NCBI RefSeq assembly: GCF_018446385.1
Contig: NC_056002.1
Span: 32,846,636-32,910,635, forward strand
DNA from: Zingiber officinale
Taxonomy: Eukaryota > Streptophyta > Magnoliopsida > Zingiberales > Zingiberaceae
DNA: 64,000 nt
Direction of reading: 5' to 3'
Every line of letters starts with the position of its first letter. Position 1 is the first letter of the stretch. Below, piece by piece: positions 45,528-56,414 of the stretch. Position numbers and translations under genes: made by a program. Under the pieces are notes generated by a model. That model had not been told where the DNA came from. It searched no databases and was given only the letters and a program-made list of their open reading frames with translations.

Positions 45528-47000
45528 ATGGATAGACTCGGAGAAGACATTACGTTTCCACCCTTCTACGAGTGCTGCGACTTCGCGTATTGGAAGGTAA
45601 GAATGAGGTATTTCCTTATGACTAACATTGAAAATTGGAGTTGTGTACAATTAGGTTTCAAGCCTCTAATGGACAAGAAAGGAGAAACCCTAGAGAAGAA
45701 GGAGTGGACCAAGGAGCAAATCCACCAATCAACCATCAATGATGAGGTAACGAAAATCATTGAATTCTCTTTACCTAATGATATTTTGTGTAAGATAGGA
45801 GGATACAATAATGCCAAGGAGTTGTGGAACAACTTGGCCAAACTCCATGAGGAGAGCCCCACTTCAAGCCATGAAGAGGAGCCTAGTGAGCCAAGTAGCT
45901 CACATCGTGGAGGTGAGGAATTAGAAGTTGAGGGCTACTCAACATCTAAAGAAGAAGAGGAGGTGAGTTCTTCTTCAAGATCGGAGCACGAAGAAGAAGC
46001 TTCTACCTCCGGGAGGGATGAAGAAGAGAGCATCCATCCATCCTCAACCCTAGGTAACTCAAACACTTTAAGTTCAAGTAAATTGCATATAATGTGTTTT
46101 GAGTGTAGGGAATTTGGACATTACAAGAGTAAATGGCCAAAGACTAAGAAGACTCCACCGGCGCCAAAGATCAAGGAAGTCGGAGTCCCAAAACGCAAGG
46201 GCAAGGAGCACGTGGTGTGCTTCCAATGCAAGCAACGGGGACACTATAGGAGTCAATGTCCAAGGGGGAGGCAATCTCACAAGGACAAAAGACCAAGCAC
46301 GTGTAAAGGGGGAGCGAAGGCAAACCCTAAGGTATCCTCTAAGGTTTATTCTTGCACTTCTAATAAGATACATGCTAGTAGTCTTATTGCAATTGTCAAG
46401 AATGATAAGCATGATAATAATAGAAATCAACATGTGTGCTTAGGTGCTAAACATCTTAGCCTAGATAAGAACAATACTAGGAAGGCCAACCCTAGGATTA
46501 ACTCATCTAAGGCTAAGGAGAACCTAGGTAGAAACCCCAAGACAACTAGACATATGCCTAGGAACACCTCAAGAAAGAATGATAAATTAAAACTTGAGGT
46601 ATTAGAGAAGGAGAATCAAGTCTTGAGGTCAAGACTTGATACTTTGGAAAAGGCTCTTAAGAACTTAGAAAAGTCAACTCTAGGGTCTAAGGGTCAAAAA
46701 CCCAAGTCAAAGGACAAGAGAGGTTTGGGTCACAAACCTAAGTCCCAAGTGGTCAAGCCCACTTATCATAATGTTCCATTCGATTATGGAACAAAATCTA
46801 GGGCTAGGAAGACCACCACCAAGGTCACAAGGGGAGTCACCCCTAGAGTTGATCTTGATGAGTCCCAAATGACCAAGGCTTTAAAGCCTAAGAGGGTCAT
46901 TAGGAGGGTTGCTAGGGAAGTTATCCCTAGTGAATATTTAGTGAACCCAATGAGCTCAAATAGGTATTGGGTACCTAGGAGCATCTTCTCTACCCCTTAG
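45528..47000 (+). CDS. Gag-like polyprotein of the gag-only element
   Basis: A 490-codon open frame beginning 63 bp after the 5' LTR. The N-terminal part (about residues 1-115) resembles Copia-type gag (DUF4219/UBN2 style): FAYWKVRMRYFL, then IEFSLPNDILCKIGGYNNAKELWNNLAKLHEE. An acidic Ser/Glu-rich linker (about 115-180), a zinc-knuckle region (about 190-250: CFECREFGHY and CFQCKQRGHYRSQC), a basic stretch and a coiled-coil-like segment (about 350-385) follow. No protease or pol follows. Expected role: forming virus-like particles in the cytoplasm that package the element's RNA. Confidence 0.75.
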   Translation: MDRLGEDITFPPFYECCDFAYWKVRMRYFLMTNIENWSCVQLGFKPLMDKKGETLEKKEWTKEQIHQSTINDEVTKIIEFSLPNDILCKIGGYNNAKELWNNLAKLHEESPTSSHEEEPSEPSSSHRGGEELEVEGYSTSKEEEEVSSSSRSEHEEEASTSGRDEEESIHPSSTLGNSNTLSSSKLHIMCFECREFGHYKSKWPKTKKTPPAPKIKEVGVPKRKGKEHVVCFQCKQRGHYRSQCPRGRQSHKDKRPSTCKGGAKANPKVSSKVYSCTSNKIHASSLIAIVKNDKHDNNRNQHVCLGAKHLSLDKNNTRKANPRINSSKAKENLGRNPKTTRHMPRNTSRKNDKLKLEVLEKENQVLRSRLDTLEKALKNLEKSTLGSKGQKPKSKDKRGLGHKPKSQVVKPTYHNVPFDYGTKSRARKTTTKVTRGVTPRVDLDESQMTKALKPKRVIRRVAREVIPSEYLVNPMSSNRYWVPRSIFSTP

Positions 47001-48742
47001 ATGGGTTAGAGAGTGTCAACTCCGATTAGAAGGGTAGTTAACCCAACTTTGAGGAAATTGACACTCAAGGAGCATTTTCAAGGTTTTTGGGAACCTTTGA
47101 AAATGAAATGGAACAATCATTAATATTTACTCCTTGGAAGAGTAAAATGTGCCATCATGGAAAATGATGATGTTAATTTCAATTGGCACAATTTGGGAAA
47201 ATCTAGAGAACTCTTGAGGAAAAATGAAACATGCCAAGATTTGAGGATAAATTTGATCTTTAAGTGGCATGAATAAATCTAGAGTTCAAGAAGTGTCAAA
47301 ATTAGGATTTTGGCATATTAGGGCAATCAAGGGTTAAAGCTTAAGTATTAGCTAAGGCTAAGGATACTTAGATAGATAATCTAGGTATGTCTTATTCATG
47401 CTAAATCTTGCCATGATTATTTGCCCTCACATGTCATAACATCATGTTTAATTTTATCATTTGATATGTCATGATAAAGCTTAGGTTCTTTATATGTCAT
47501 GCTTTAGTTTAAGTTTCATACTTTATGCCATGACATCATGACATTGGCACATGCTTTTATTTATGATATTATTTCATGTCATGTCATCATCTCTTGCATT
47601 AATAATCAATGAATTTGATTTAAGGATAAAAACACATTTTGATATTGAGATCAAAGTGTAGTTTAGCAAATGCATGAGAACTTAGCCTAAGATAACCTAA
47701 ACCCATATCTCACATCAAAATTGACTTGGATGTGTTTGATACACTTTAGATGTGTGTGATATATTAGGATCATGAGTTAGGATCAAGGTACATAGTTCTT
47801 GTACCTAGATGAGCCTAATTCAAGAGATTGGGGATCATAGGGAAAGCTTGTGTACAAGTCATGTGCATATAGCCCTAAGATTGTGGTCCCAAATTAAAGG
47901 GTTTAAAATCATTTCAAAATTGATTTGAAAAACCTTGGTGAAGCTTTTCTAGTGATAGCATTCATCATTGAACAAAGTGATACAAAGTTTTGAAACTTTG
48001 AGCTATTTCAAAACTTTTCGAACTTTGTATCAAGATTTGAAAATGGAAGTTATTTTCATAGAAAACTATTTTTCCTTGATAGTATATGTTATGAGGAATA
48101 TATCCTCAAAATTTTATAATTTTTGGAATTTTTGGAATTTGTTGTGAGTTTACGAATTTGGAGAAAATCGAACTCGAGTCATCAAAATTTGGATCGGTCC
48201 TTGACCGATCCGAGGCTGGATCGATGCGAGGACCGATCGAGGAGTCTGATCGGTTGGTGACCGATCGGAGTCTTAATTCTTGAATTTATTGTGGTGCGAA
48301 ATTTCAGCTGTGGGAGTTGAGTTTCGGGTTTCTAAAGGTTTGAAACTCTCCAAGACATTGTTGGTGCAATGGTCAAGGGGGAGTTGACCTTTAGGGAGAG
48401 TTTTACCTATTAGTCAAGGGGAAGTTGACTTTTAGGGGGAGTTTTTACTTTTTACTCCTAAAGACTTGAGTGATATGGGATTATCACTAAGTTGAGAGTT
48501 GACTCTAGTGTCAAGGGGGAAATTAAGGGTTTCAATGAAAGGTATGAGACTTTCATTAGGAAGAAACTCTTGACCTTGATTCCCTCTTTTTGATGTGTGT
48601 CAAAAAGGGGGAGAGATGTCCCAAGGGGGAGAGTGTAGGTTTTGGAATAATGTTCAAGGAAGAACATTGGAAAACCTAAGTTATGTTATCGGGTTAACCT
48701 AACTTGATTTTGGATTTTATCAAACATCAAAAAGGGGGAGAT
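47001..48742. other. Non-coding 3' interior of the gag-only element
   Basis: No open frame of note. Features: repeated CATGTCATGACAT-like segments (47420-47590), a cluster of GATCGGTC/GACCGATC inverted repeats (48190-48265), several AAGGGGGAG purine tracts (48370-48640), and the polypurine tract just before 48743. Confidence 0.6.
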
Positions 48743-50461
48743 TGTTGGTGCAACCTTAGGTCAAGGTTGACCTGGTTGACCTGACTCGAGTTGACCTGAC
48801 TCGAGTTGTGTTTTGATGTTTGACGTTCGAGGAAGAGTTGTATTCTTGATGTTTGACAAGAATAGGTGTTTGGGAGATTGTAGGTGCAACCTTAGGTCAA
48901 GGTTGACTGGTTGACTGATTCGAAAAGGGAGCTTGGCACGTGAAAAGTCAAGTATGGAGACTTGGCAAAATCCAAGTACGGAGACTTGGCACGGGAAAAG
49001 TCAAGTATGGAGCACGGGAAAAGTCAAGTATGGAGACTTGGCACGGGAAAGTCAAGCAGGGAGTTTGGCACGGGAAAAGTCCGGTGAGTGAGCCGATGTC
49101 GAATCCTGGTGAGTGAAGCCAGGTGAAAATCCTAGTGAGTGAAGCTAGGTGAAAGTGGAAGTCCTGGTGAGTGAAGCCAGGCATTCGGGAAAGTCCTGGT
49201 GAGTGAAGCCAGGCAGTTTGGAAGTCCTGGTGAGTGAAGCCAGGCAGATTGGAAATCCTGGTGAGTGAAGCCAGGTGAAAACCCTAGTGAGTGAAGCTAG
49301 GTGAAAGTCCTGGTGAGTGAAGCCGGGCAAGGGAAAATCCAGATGGATCAAGGGTGATCGGACATCTGGTGATGGGAAGTCCAAGTAGGTCATAGGAGTG
49401 ACCGGATACTTGGTACGGAGAGAAAAGTCTAAGTGGGTCAAAGGGATTGACCGGACACTTAGCGGGGAGTCCTAGCAGGTCAAGGGAGTGACTGGATGCT
49501 AGGCGCAATGTACCAACAGGTCAAGATTGACCGGATGTTGGTTTGGACTTGGTTTGGGCGAAAACCATGAGCTGGATCGATCTGGTGATCGATCCAGTGA
49601 TACTGCGAATATTCTGATCGATCTGGTGATCGATCCAGTGATACCGCGACTATTCTGATCGGTCTGGTGACCGATCAGGAGTCGATCAGAAGCCGAACAG
49701 GAGCGAGGCGCAAGAGGGGCTGATCGGTCTGGGGACCGATCAGCACAAAGCCTGATCGGTCCCCAGACCGATCAGGAAGTTCCCTGATCGGTCTGTGGAC
49801 CGATCAGTAGGTTCCCTGATCGGTCCACAGACCGATCAGGGCACTAGCCGTTGCGACGCAACGGCTAGATTTCTTCTGTGCTTCTTTCTCCGCAGGTATA
49901 AAAGGAGGGCTGCTGCTGCGAGCCTCTGCCCTTCTTCTTCCTTCTTCTTCTTCCTTGGATTGAAGCTTCTGCTTCTGTGCTCTGAGGTTCTGAGCTTTGT
50001 TGAGCTCGCTTCCGAAGCTTCGCGTGAGCTTCCAGTCGTCGATCAGCTGCTGCGTTTGGGTTGTGAAGTTGCTGCTTCATCGCCTCCGATCGACAGAGAA
50101 GGCAAGCGAGTGTTGCATTCATATTGTTGTTTGTATTTGCTTCTTGCTTTCCTTGTACTCCTTTCTTGTTGTTACAAGTATTGTGGCGGGGTTTCTCCAC
50201 CCACAAGGAGCATTTATTAGCCGGTTCTCCGGGGACTCATCCACCGACGGATTGATAGGCTTCGTCCACCTTACGGACACGCCGAGGAGTAGGAGTTTAT
50301 CTCCGAACCTCGTTACATCGGTTTGTTTGAGGTTTGTCTTATTTCCCTTTCGTTTCTGTGTTTATTTTCTGCTGCGCTAACACGTTTTGTAGAAAGAAAC
50401 GACGATTTGGGGTCGTCTATTCACACCCCCCTCTCTAGCCTCCGTACGAAGGATCCTAACA
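48743..50461 (+). repeat. 3' LTR of the gag-only element
   Basis: 1719 bp, homologous to 43717-45464. The first hairpins of the array are partly eroded by small deletions (48900-49130), while those from 49160 on are kept. Here the inverted repeats of GATCGGTC are clearer (49610-49850) and lie just before the TATA-like GGTATAAAAGGAGG near 49895. Confidence 0.9.
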
Positions 50462-51050
50462 TCAACCAAAGTCCATACTTAGTTGGTGTACATGGATTCC
50501 ATCTCGGATCTCATGGCCTCTAGCCATGACTCAGAATCTGGTCTCATCACTGCTTCCTGATAGGAGGTAGGCTCATTCTCAACGAGCATAATATCGTCAT
50601 GGTCAGGCAAGAGAAATGAGTATCTCTCAGGCTGACGACGTATCCTATTAGATTTGCAAAGAGGTAGGTCTACTTGAACTAGTTCTTGTTCCTCAACTCC
50701 TTGTGGAGTAATCTCACCATCCACAATATTTTGTGGTTCCAGTTCAACTTCTATCAAGGCATCAGTGCTATGGTCCATATCTTGAACATCTTCAAGATTG
50801 AACGTACTCCCACTAGTTTTTCTAGAAACAAAGTCCCTTTCTAGAAATACCTCAGTCTTAGCCACAAACACTTTGTGTTGGCTGACAATGTAGAAGTAAT
50901 ATCCCTTCGTTTCCTTGGGATATCATATAAAATATCACTTATCAGATTTGGGTCCCAGATTGTCCGAGACTTGACGTCGAACGTAAGCCTCACAACCCTA
51001 AATCCTTATAAAAGACACCTGGGCATCTCTCCCAGTCCATATCCTATATG
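50462..51050 (-). pseudogene. Copia segment between integrase and reverse transcriptase
   Basis: Minus-strand piece with the end of integrase (PYRIWTGRDAQVSFIRI-like, about 51045-50980) and a connector frame (50871-50479) ending in the reverse-transcriptase start (SYQEAVMRPDSESWLEAMRSE). It is separated from its neighbours by the solo LTR on one side and the gag-only element on the other. Confidence 0.75.
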
Positions 51051-51055
51051 GTGTC

Positions 51056-52979
51056 TGATATGGGTTAGGTTTTGTGGGTCTCCCGATGAGGAAAGAAAAG
51101 GAGGAAGGAAAAGCAAAAGTGATAGGCTAATATCGGCCGGGACATACCTTTAGGATGAAGGTAGGCTAATATCGGCCGGGACATACCTCGATAGGAGGTA
51201 AGCCTATATCGACCGAAATACGCCTCCCAAGAGAAAGATATATATACTCTAAAGAGAATAGACTAATATTGGCCGGGACATACCTTCAGGATGAAGGTAG
51301 GCTAATATCGACCGGGACATATCTCGATAGGAGGTAAGCCTATATCGACCGAAATACGCCTCCCAAGAGAAAGATATATATACTCTAAAGAGAGTAGGCT
51401 AATATCGGCCGGGACATACCTTCAGGATGAAGGTAGGCTAATATTGGTCGGGACATACCTCGATAGGAGGTAAGCCTATATCGACCGAAATACGCCTCCC
51501 AAGGGAAAGATATATATACTCTAAAGAGAGTAGGCTAATATCGGCCAGGACATACCTTCAGGATGAAGGTAGGCTAATATCGGTCGCGACATACCTCGAT
51601 AGGAGGTAAGCCTATATCGACCGAAATACGCCTCCCAAGGGAAAGATATATGTACTCTAAAGAGAGTAGGCTAATATCGACCGGGACATACCTTCAGGAT
51701 GAAGGTCGGCTAATATCGGCCGGGACATACCTTCAGAATAAAGATAGGATAATATCGGTCAGGATATACCCCGATAGGAGGTAAGCCCATATCGACCGAA
51801 ATACGCTTCCCAGGAGGAAGATATATATCCTGTAATGAAGGTAGGCTAATATTGACCAAGACATAACTTTAGGACGAAGGTAGGCTAATATCGGTCGGGA
51901 CATACCCCGATAGGAGGTAAGCCTATATCGACCGAAATACGCCTCCCAAGGGAAAGATATATATACCCTAAAGAGAGTGGGCTAATATCGGCCGGGACAT
52001 ACCTTCAGGATGAAGGTAGGCTAATATCGGTCAGAACATACCTCGATAGAAGGTAAGCCTATATCGACCGAAATACGCCTCCCAAGGGAAAGATATATGT
52101 ACTCTAAAGAGAGTAGGCTAATATCGGCCGAGACATACCTTCAGAATGAAAGTAGACTAATATCGATCGGGGATATCCTTTCAAGGGGAGAGCCAGTACA
52201 GGCCGGTCGATCAATACCTTGGAAAGATACTGGATAAAATGCAGCTTATTAATATAAAAAGGATGCAAATAGAAGCTGCATAAAGATGCATGAGAAAGGA
52301 TCATAAATGAATATTTCAAAGAAGATAATTAACGAGGATATTTGTAATATGTAAATACATGACAGGTGTTATATATTTTGGCGGGAAATATGCTTCTAGA
52401 TTATTTTGCAGGTACTAAACGACAAAGAAGGTACATCTGGGGTACAAAAAAGATTCCTTAAAAGTCATTTACCACAAGTACGCCACTGACATCATCTCAT
52501 AACGAACTCTAACAAACTGGGTCCACTTCATGACTACGGAGGTTATATGAAGTGGTATAAAAAGGGGAATCCTCTCCGTTGGCCAAGTAAGTTCACATCA
52601 TTGCACACATTCATAACCCTAATTTTTCAACTACTATTCATCTTCTTCCTCCTTCTTCCACACCGAGAGAGATCACTGACTTGAGCGTCGGAGGGCCTAG
52701 CCAGGGATTCCCACCCCGGTCTTAGGTCACTGACGGTAGTGTTGGTTGGTCTCTTGTGCGCAGGAAGTCTCGGAAGCTTCGGATCTGGGTTTTTTCTCTT
52801 CAGATTTGGATTTCCTCTTCATCATCGAGCCTTCGTGGAGGAGGACCTTCGGTGACTCTATTTTCTCCCGATCCTCTTTGGGTTTCTCGAATCGGCGTTC
52901 TACGAGTATTATTCTTCATCAGCGTAGTGGGTTTCCTTCTTTCGGATCTCCGCCTTGTTCAGCTTCTCAGACAGGATCA
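51056..52979 (+). mobile_element. Solo LTR of a Gypsy element related to the outer one
   Basis: 1924 bp, TGATATGGGTTAGG...CTCAGACAGGATCA, with a perfect duplication GTGTC (51051-51055 and 52980-52984). Both termini and the transcript-start region (TGGTATAAAAAGGGGAATCC near 52551, then GCGTCGGAGGGCCTAGCCAG) match the LTRs of the outer Gypsy (59923-61153, opposite orientation). It has no interior or second LTR, so it is a recombination product. It inserted into the integrase region of the minus-strand Copia. It is about 700 bp longer than the outer Gypsy LTRs because of an expanded minisatellite. Confidence 0.88.
51110..52200. repeat. 136-bp minisatellite inside the solo LTR, about eight copies
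   Basis: AGCCTATATCGACCG recurs at 51201, 51337, 51473 and 51609, exactly 136 bp apart, and further on with small gaps. Each unit contains two GGCTAATATCGG(C/T)CGGGACATACC blocks, one AGGTAAGCCTATATCGACCGAAATACGCC block (the reverse sense of the same motif) and GAAAGATATATATACTCTAAAGAGAG. Confidence 0.9.
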
Positions 52980-52984
52980 GTGTC

Positions 52985-53600
52985 TTTATCACAGCCTTGG
53001 ATGGAACACGGTTAAGTGTGAAGGTTGCTGTGTCTAGAGTATATCCCCAAAAGGATATAGGAAGATCTGTGTGACTCATCATAGACCGTACCATATCTAA
53101 TAGGGTACGATTCCTCCTTTCAGATACACCATTCCACTGTGGTGTTCTAGGAGGAGTGAGTTGTGATTGAATCCCACACTTAGCTAGATAGTCACGAAAC
53201 TCATGGCTAAGGTATTCACCACCTCGATCTGATTGAAGTATCTTAATACTCTTGCCTAGCTGGTTTTGTACTTCATTCTTGAATTCTTTGAACTTTTCAA
53301 AGGATTGTGACTTATGTGTCATCAGATACACATAACCATATCTATTGAAGTTATCAGTAAATGTAATGAAGTACCTATAACCACCTCTGGCAGCGACATT
53401 GAAAGGGTCACATACATCACTATGTATAAGTCCTAACAAGTTAGTCGCTTTGTCATTGTGTCCACTAAAGGGAGTCTTGGTCATCTTGCCCAGTAGGCAT
53501 GACTCGCATGTCTCATATGATTCGAAATCAAATGAGTCCAGCAAACCATCTTTATGGAGCTGGGATAAGCGATTCTCATTTATATGACCTAAGCAACAAT
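52985..53600 (-). pseudogene. Copia integrase segment
   Basis: The minus strand reads the integrase core: CESCLLGKMTKTPF, GLIHSDVCDPF, SDRGGEYLSHEF, GIQSQLTPPRTPQWNGVSERR and RTLLDMVRSMMS. The HHCC-like upstream part lies near 53540-53600. The piece ends where the solo LTR inserted. Confidence 0.85.
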
Positions 53601-53601
53601 G

Positions 53602-54055
53602 CTAGAGATAGGTTTGGTTCATTTCATTTGACTTGAACCTTTTGATACTTATGTTATAGATGAGGTTCTCTAAGTCTAGAATGTAGAGTCCGTTCATCAG
53701 AGGTGCACTACAGTAGAATATATCTTTTAAATAAACAGAACAATATTTGTTCTTTATTACAAAAGAAAAACCTTTCTTATCCAAACAAGAGACTGAAATG
53801 ATGTTCTTTGTAAGAGCAGGACATAACAACATTCATCTAATTCTAGTACAAGCCTAGAGGGCAGAGATAGATAGTAAGTTCCTACAGTAACAGCAACAAC
53901 CCGTGCTCGATTGCCTACTCGTAGGTCCACCTCGCCCTTCGTCAATGCCCTGCTATTTCTCAGCGTCTGCACATTAGTACAAATGTGAGAAGCACATCCG
54001 GTATCCAATACCCACGATGCAGAAATAGATAGATTGACTTCTATAACATATATAC
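53602..54055 (-). pseudogene. Copia protease and linker segment
   Basis: Minus-strand pieces with a DTGCASHICTN aspartic-protease signature (about 54005) and linker stretches (NIISVSCLDKKGFSFVI) typical of the region between gag and integrase in Copia elements. Broken. Confidence 0.75.
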
Positions 54056-54056
54056 C

Positions 54057-54900
54057 TTAAGTAGAAGTCTTACTTCTCTTCTTCTTAAGATCTTCCAGAT
54101 ATACTTTGCAGTTCCTCTTCCAGTGTCCGGTTTGACCGCAGTGGAAGCAGGTAGCATCCTTGGCAACCCGTCCTTTAGGTTTTAGTGCATTGCCTTTGCC
54201 CTTGGCTTGGGACTTTCCCTTACTTTTAGGCTTGCCCTTGCGTTTATACTTTTGCACCATCAAAATGGAGTTAGGCTTTACCTTCTTAAGGTTGAGCTCA
54301 GCAGTTCGCAACATGTTTAACAGCTCAGGCAGTGGCTTGTCAATTTCATTCATGTTATAATTCATGACAAATTGACTATAGCTCTCTGGCAAGGATTGCA
54401 AGATCAAGTCTGTGGCCAGCTCTTGGCCAAGTGGGAATCCCAACCTCTGTAGGTTCTCTATGTACCCAATCATCTTGAGCACATATGGACCTACGGGAGT
54501 CCCATCTTGCATCTTGCACTGAAACAATGCCTTGGAGATCTCAAATATCTCGTGCCTTGCTTGTTCTTGATATAGTTGACGAAGATGTTTAACCATATCA
54601 TAAGCAGTCATCAACTCATATTGCTTTTGAAGCTCAGAGTTCATGGTCACGAGCATGAGGCATGACACATCGAATGCATCCTCTTGATGCTTCTTATAAG
54701 CATCTCGGTCAGCTCGTGTGGCAGTGGTAGGAGGTGCCTCGGGAATGAGCTGCTCCAGAACATACAGTTTTCTTTCTTGTGTGAGAACGATTCTCAGATT
54801 CCTGTACCAGTCCAGGAATTAGCTCCATTGAGCTTGCCCTTGTCAAGGACAGAATGCAGGGAGAAGGTGTTCGTGTTTGTCGACATGGCAATCTACCACA
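54057..54900 (-). pseudogene. Copia gag segment with zinc knuckle
   Basis: Minus-strand gag: the start near 54888 reads STNTNTFSLHSVLDKGKLNG. A UBN2-type body follows (YDMVKHLRQLYQEQARHEIFE, LLNMLRTAEL) and then a Lys-rich region with one zinc knuckle CFHCGQTGHWKRNC (about 54155-54110). Broken. Confidence 0.8.
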
Positions 54901-56414
54901 GAAATAATGTAGAAAGTAAATATCATATTCCTTTAATCATTTAATTAAGCCTTTAATTAAATGATGCTCCCGCTGAATTATAGAGCTTTTGTAGAATCAA
55001 GTCATGGATGTGATCAAACCACACTACTAGATTCTTACCAATTAGCTATAATTTTCATGGGACAAGATCCACATCATACTATGACTTGAGTTAGCTTTGG
55101 CTAAAATGCCCAAGACTTAGTATGATCGGTAGATAATTAATTATCAATTACATCTCTATGCAACTCTTGTTTATAGGATCAAAAATCTCATTTATATTAA
55201 AACTTGAGTTAGCTTTGGCTAAATCACCCAAGATTTAGTATAAATGTGATTTTTATCCTATCGTCCAACCGTTGGAAAATGCCTATAGTTTTACGCGATC
55301 CAATTGAGTTAGTTATGCTCAATCTAATTGAGTTTGTACTCACCCAAGCTTTGATAGGCGGGACCAAGGTTGTCCCTCCGCACCCTACCAAGATAATATG
55401 CGTTGCTCTGCTTTGGCAGATTCAACAACAACAAATGATCGAGGTAGTGATGGGTATCAAAACTTGGTAGGTATCAAAACTTGGTAGGCATATCGAGTTG
55501 ACTTGATTAAGATCTAATCTAATCGTGGATTCGTATCTTATATGCATCAAGGCACTAATTATCCTACATTATCATGCATCACATACACAAACAATGATAG
55601 ATAAATAATTATTTTATAATGAGGTCATGGCCCTACTACGATTTTTTTCAAGCCAATGAAAAGATCGGACGGTCAACCTAGGGTTAACGACTTCTTCAAG
55701 CGCCTCCCATTGACCGCCATGTGTTGAAATCACCCTCCTCGTATCTCCTTCTTGAGTGGACCTTCCACCGCTTCATTTTGTACATTACAAATGTGAAACT
55801 CGAGTTACATTCGAGTCTAAAATCTATTTACAACAAGAATATAAAAGAGAAGGTACGACGCGCAGGTCGCATATCAATACAACACACATAACACACAAAA
55901 ATGGCGCGCAGGCCATATTATGAATTACAACACAATTCTGTCCAATCAAATTGGGTTTTTGGGCCATGACCATCACAAAAGTATACATAATTCTAAATTA
56001 TATATTTTACATAAACTTCTATAATTTTACTAATGATTTTATCAATTTTATGAGTCACAACTTCCCAGCGGTCCCGTTTAGCGGTTTTCGGGCGCGATCG
56101 TGGGACAATGCCCCTTGCGGGGTTAGGGGCAGCGCCCCTTCTCACGAAATGAATATTGCGAGTGTCCCATCTTGATCTAACAACGTCTTAAGCTGCTGTC
56201 CCAAAATGATTTGGGCGAGACCTTGCCGTTTCGGAAGGTTTTTCTCGGTAGTCGAAGCCTACAAGTGTCCAAGCACTTGTTGCTTCGCTTTTACGAGAAA
56301 AATACTCAAAAATTCTATAAAAATAGCAAACTTACAGAAACTTATAGATCTAACATATTTTCATAAAAATAAAATACAAACTTGTACATGCTTCGCACGT
56401 GGCTCTGATACCAC
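54901..56414 (-). other. 5' leader of the minus-strand Copia
   Basis: About 1.5 kb between gag and the 5' LTR with no credible gene. It has two related segments of about 110 bp (around 55060-55130 and 55190-55260, sharing ACTTGAGTTAGCTTTGGCTAAA) and a direct GTATCAAAACTTGGTAGG duplication near 55455-55490. The primer-binding site lies at its right edge. Confidence 0.6.

Larger units (their letters stand above)
43717..50461 (+). mobile_element. Gag-only (non-autonomous) LTR retrotransposon fossil
   Basis: 6745 bp on the plus strand, with a perfect duplication TCAAC (43712-43716 and 50462-50466). It begins TGTTGGTGCAACC and ends GATCCTAACA. LTRs 43717-45464 and 48743-50461. Primer-binding site GTGGTATCAGAGC directly after the 5' LTR and polypurine tract AAAAAGGGGGAGAT before the 3' LTR. 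The only coding region is a gag-like frame (45528-47000); there is no room for pol, so it must have used enzymes of a related Copia element. The LTRs hold a long array of variable hairpins. Confidence 0.9.
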
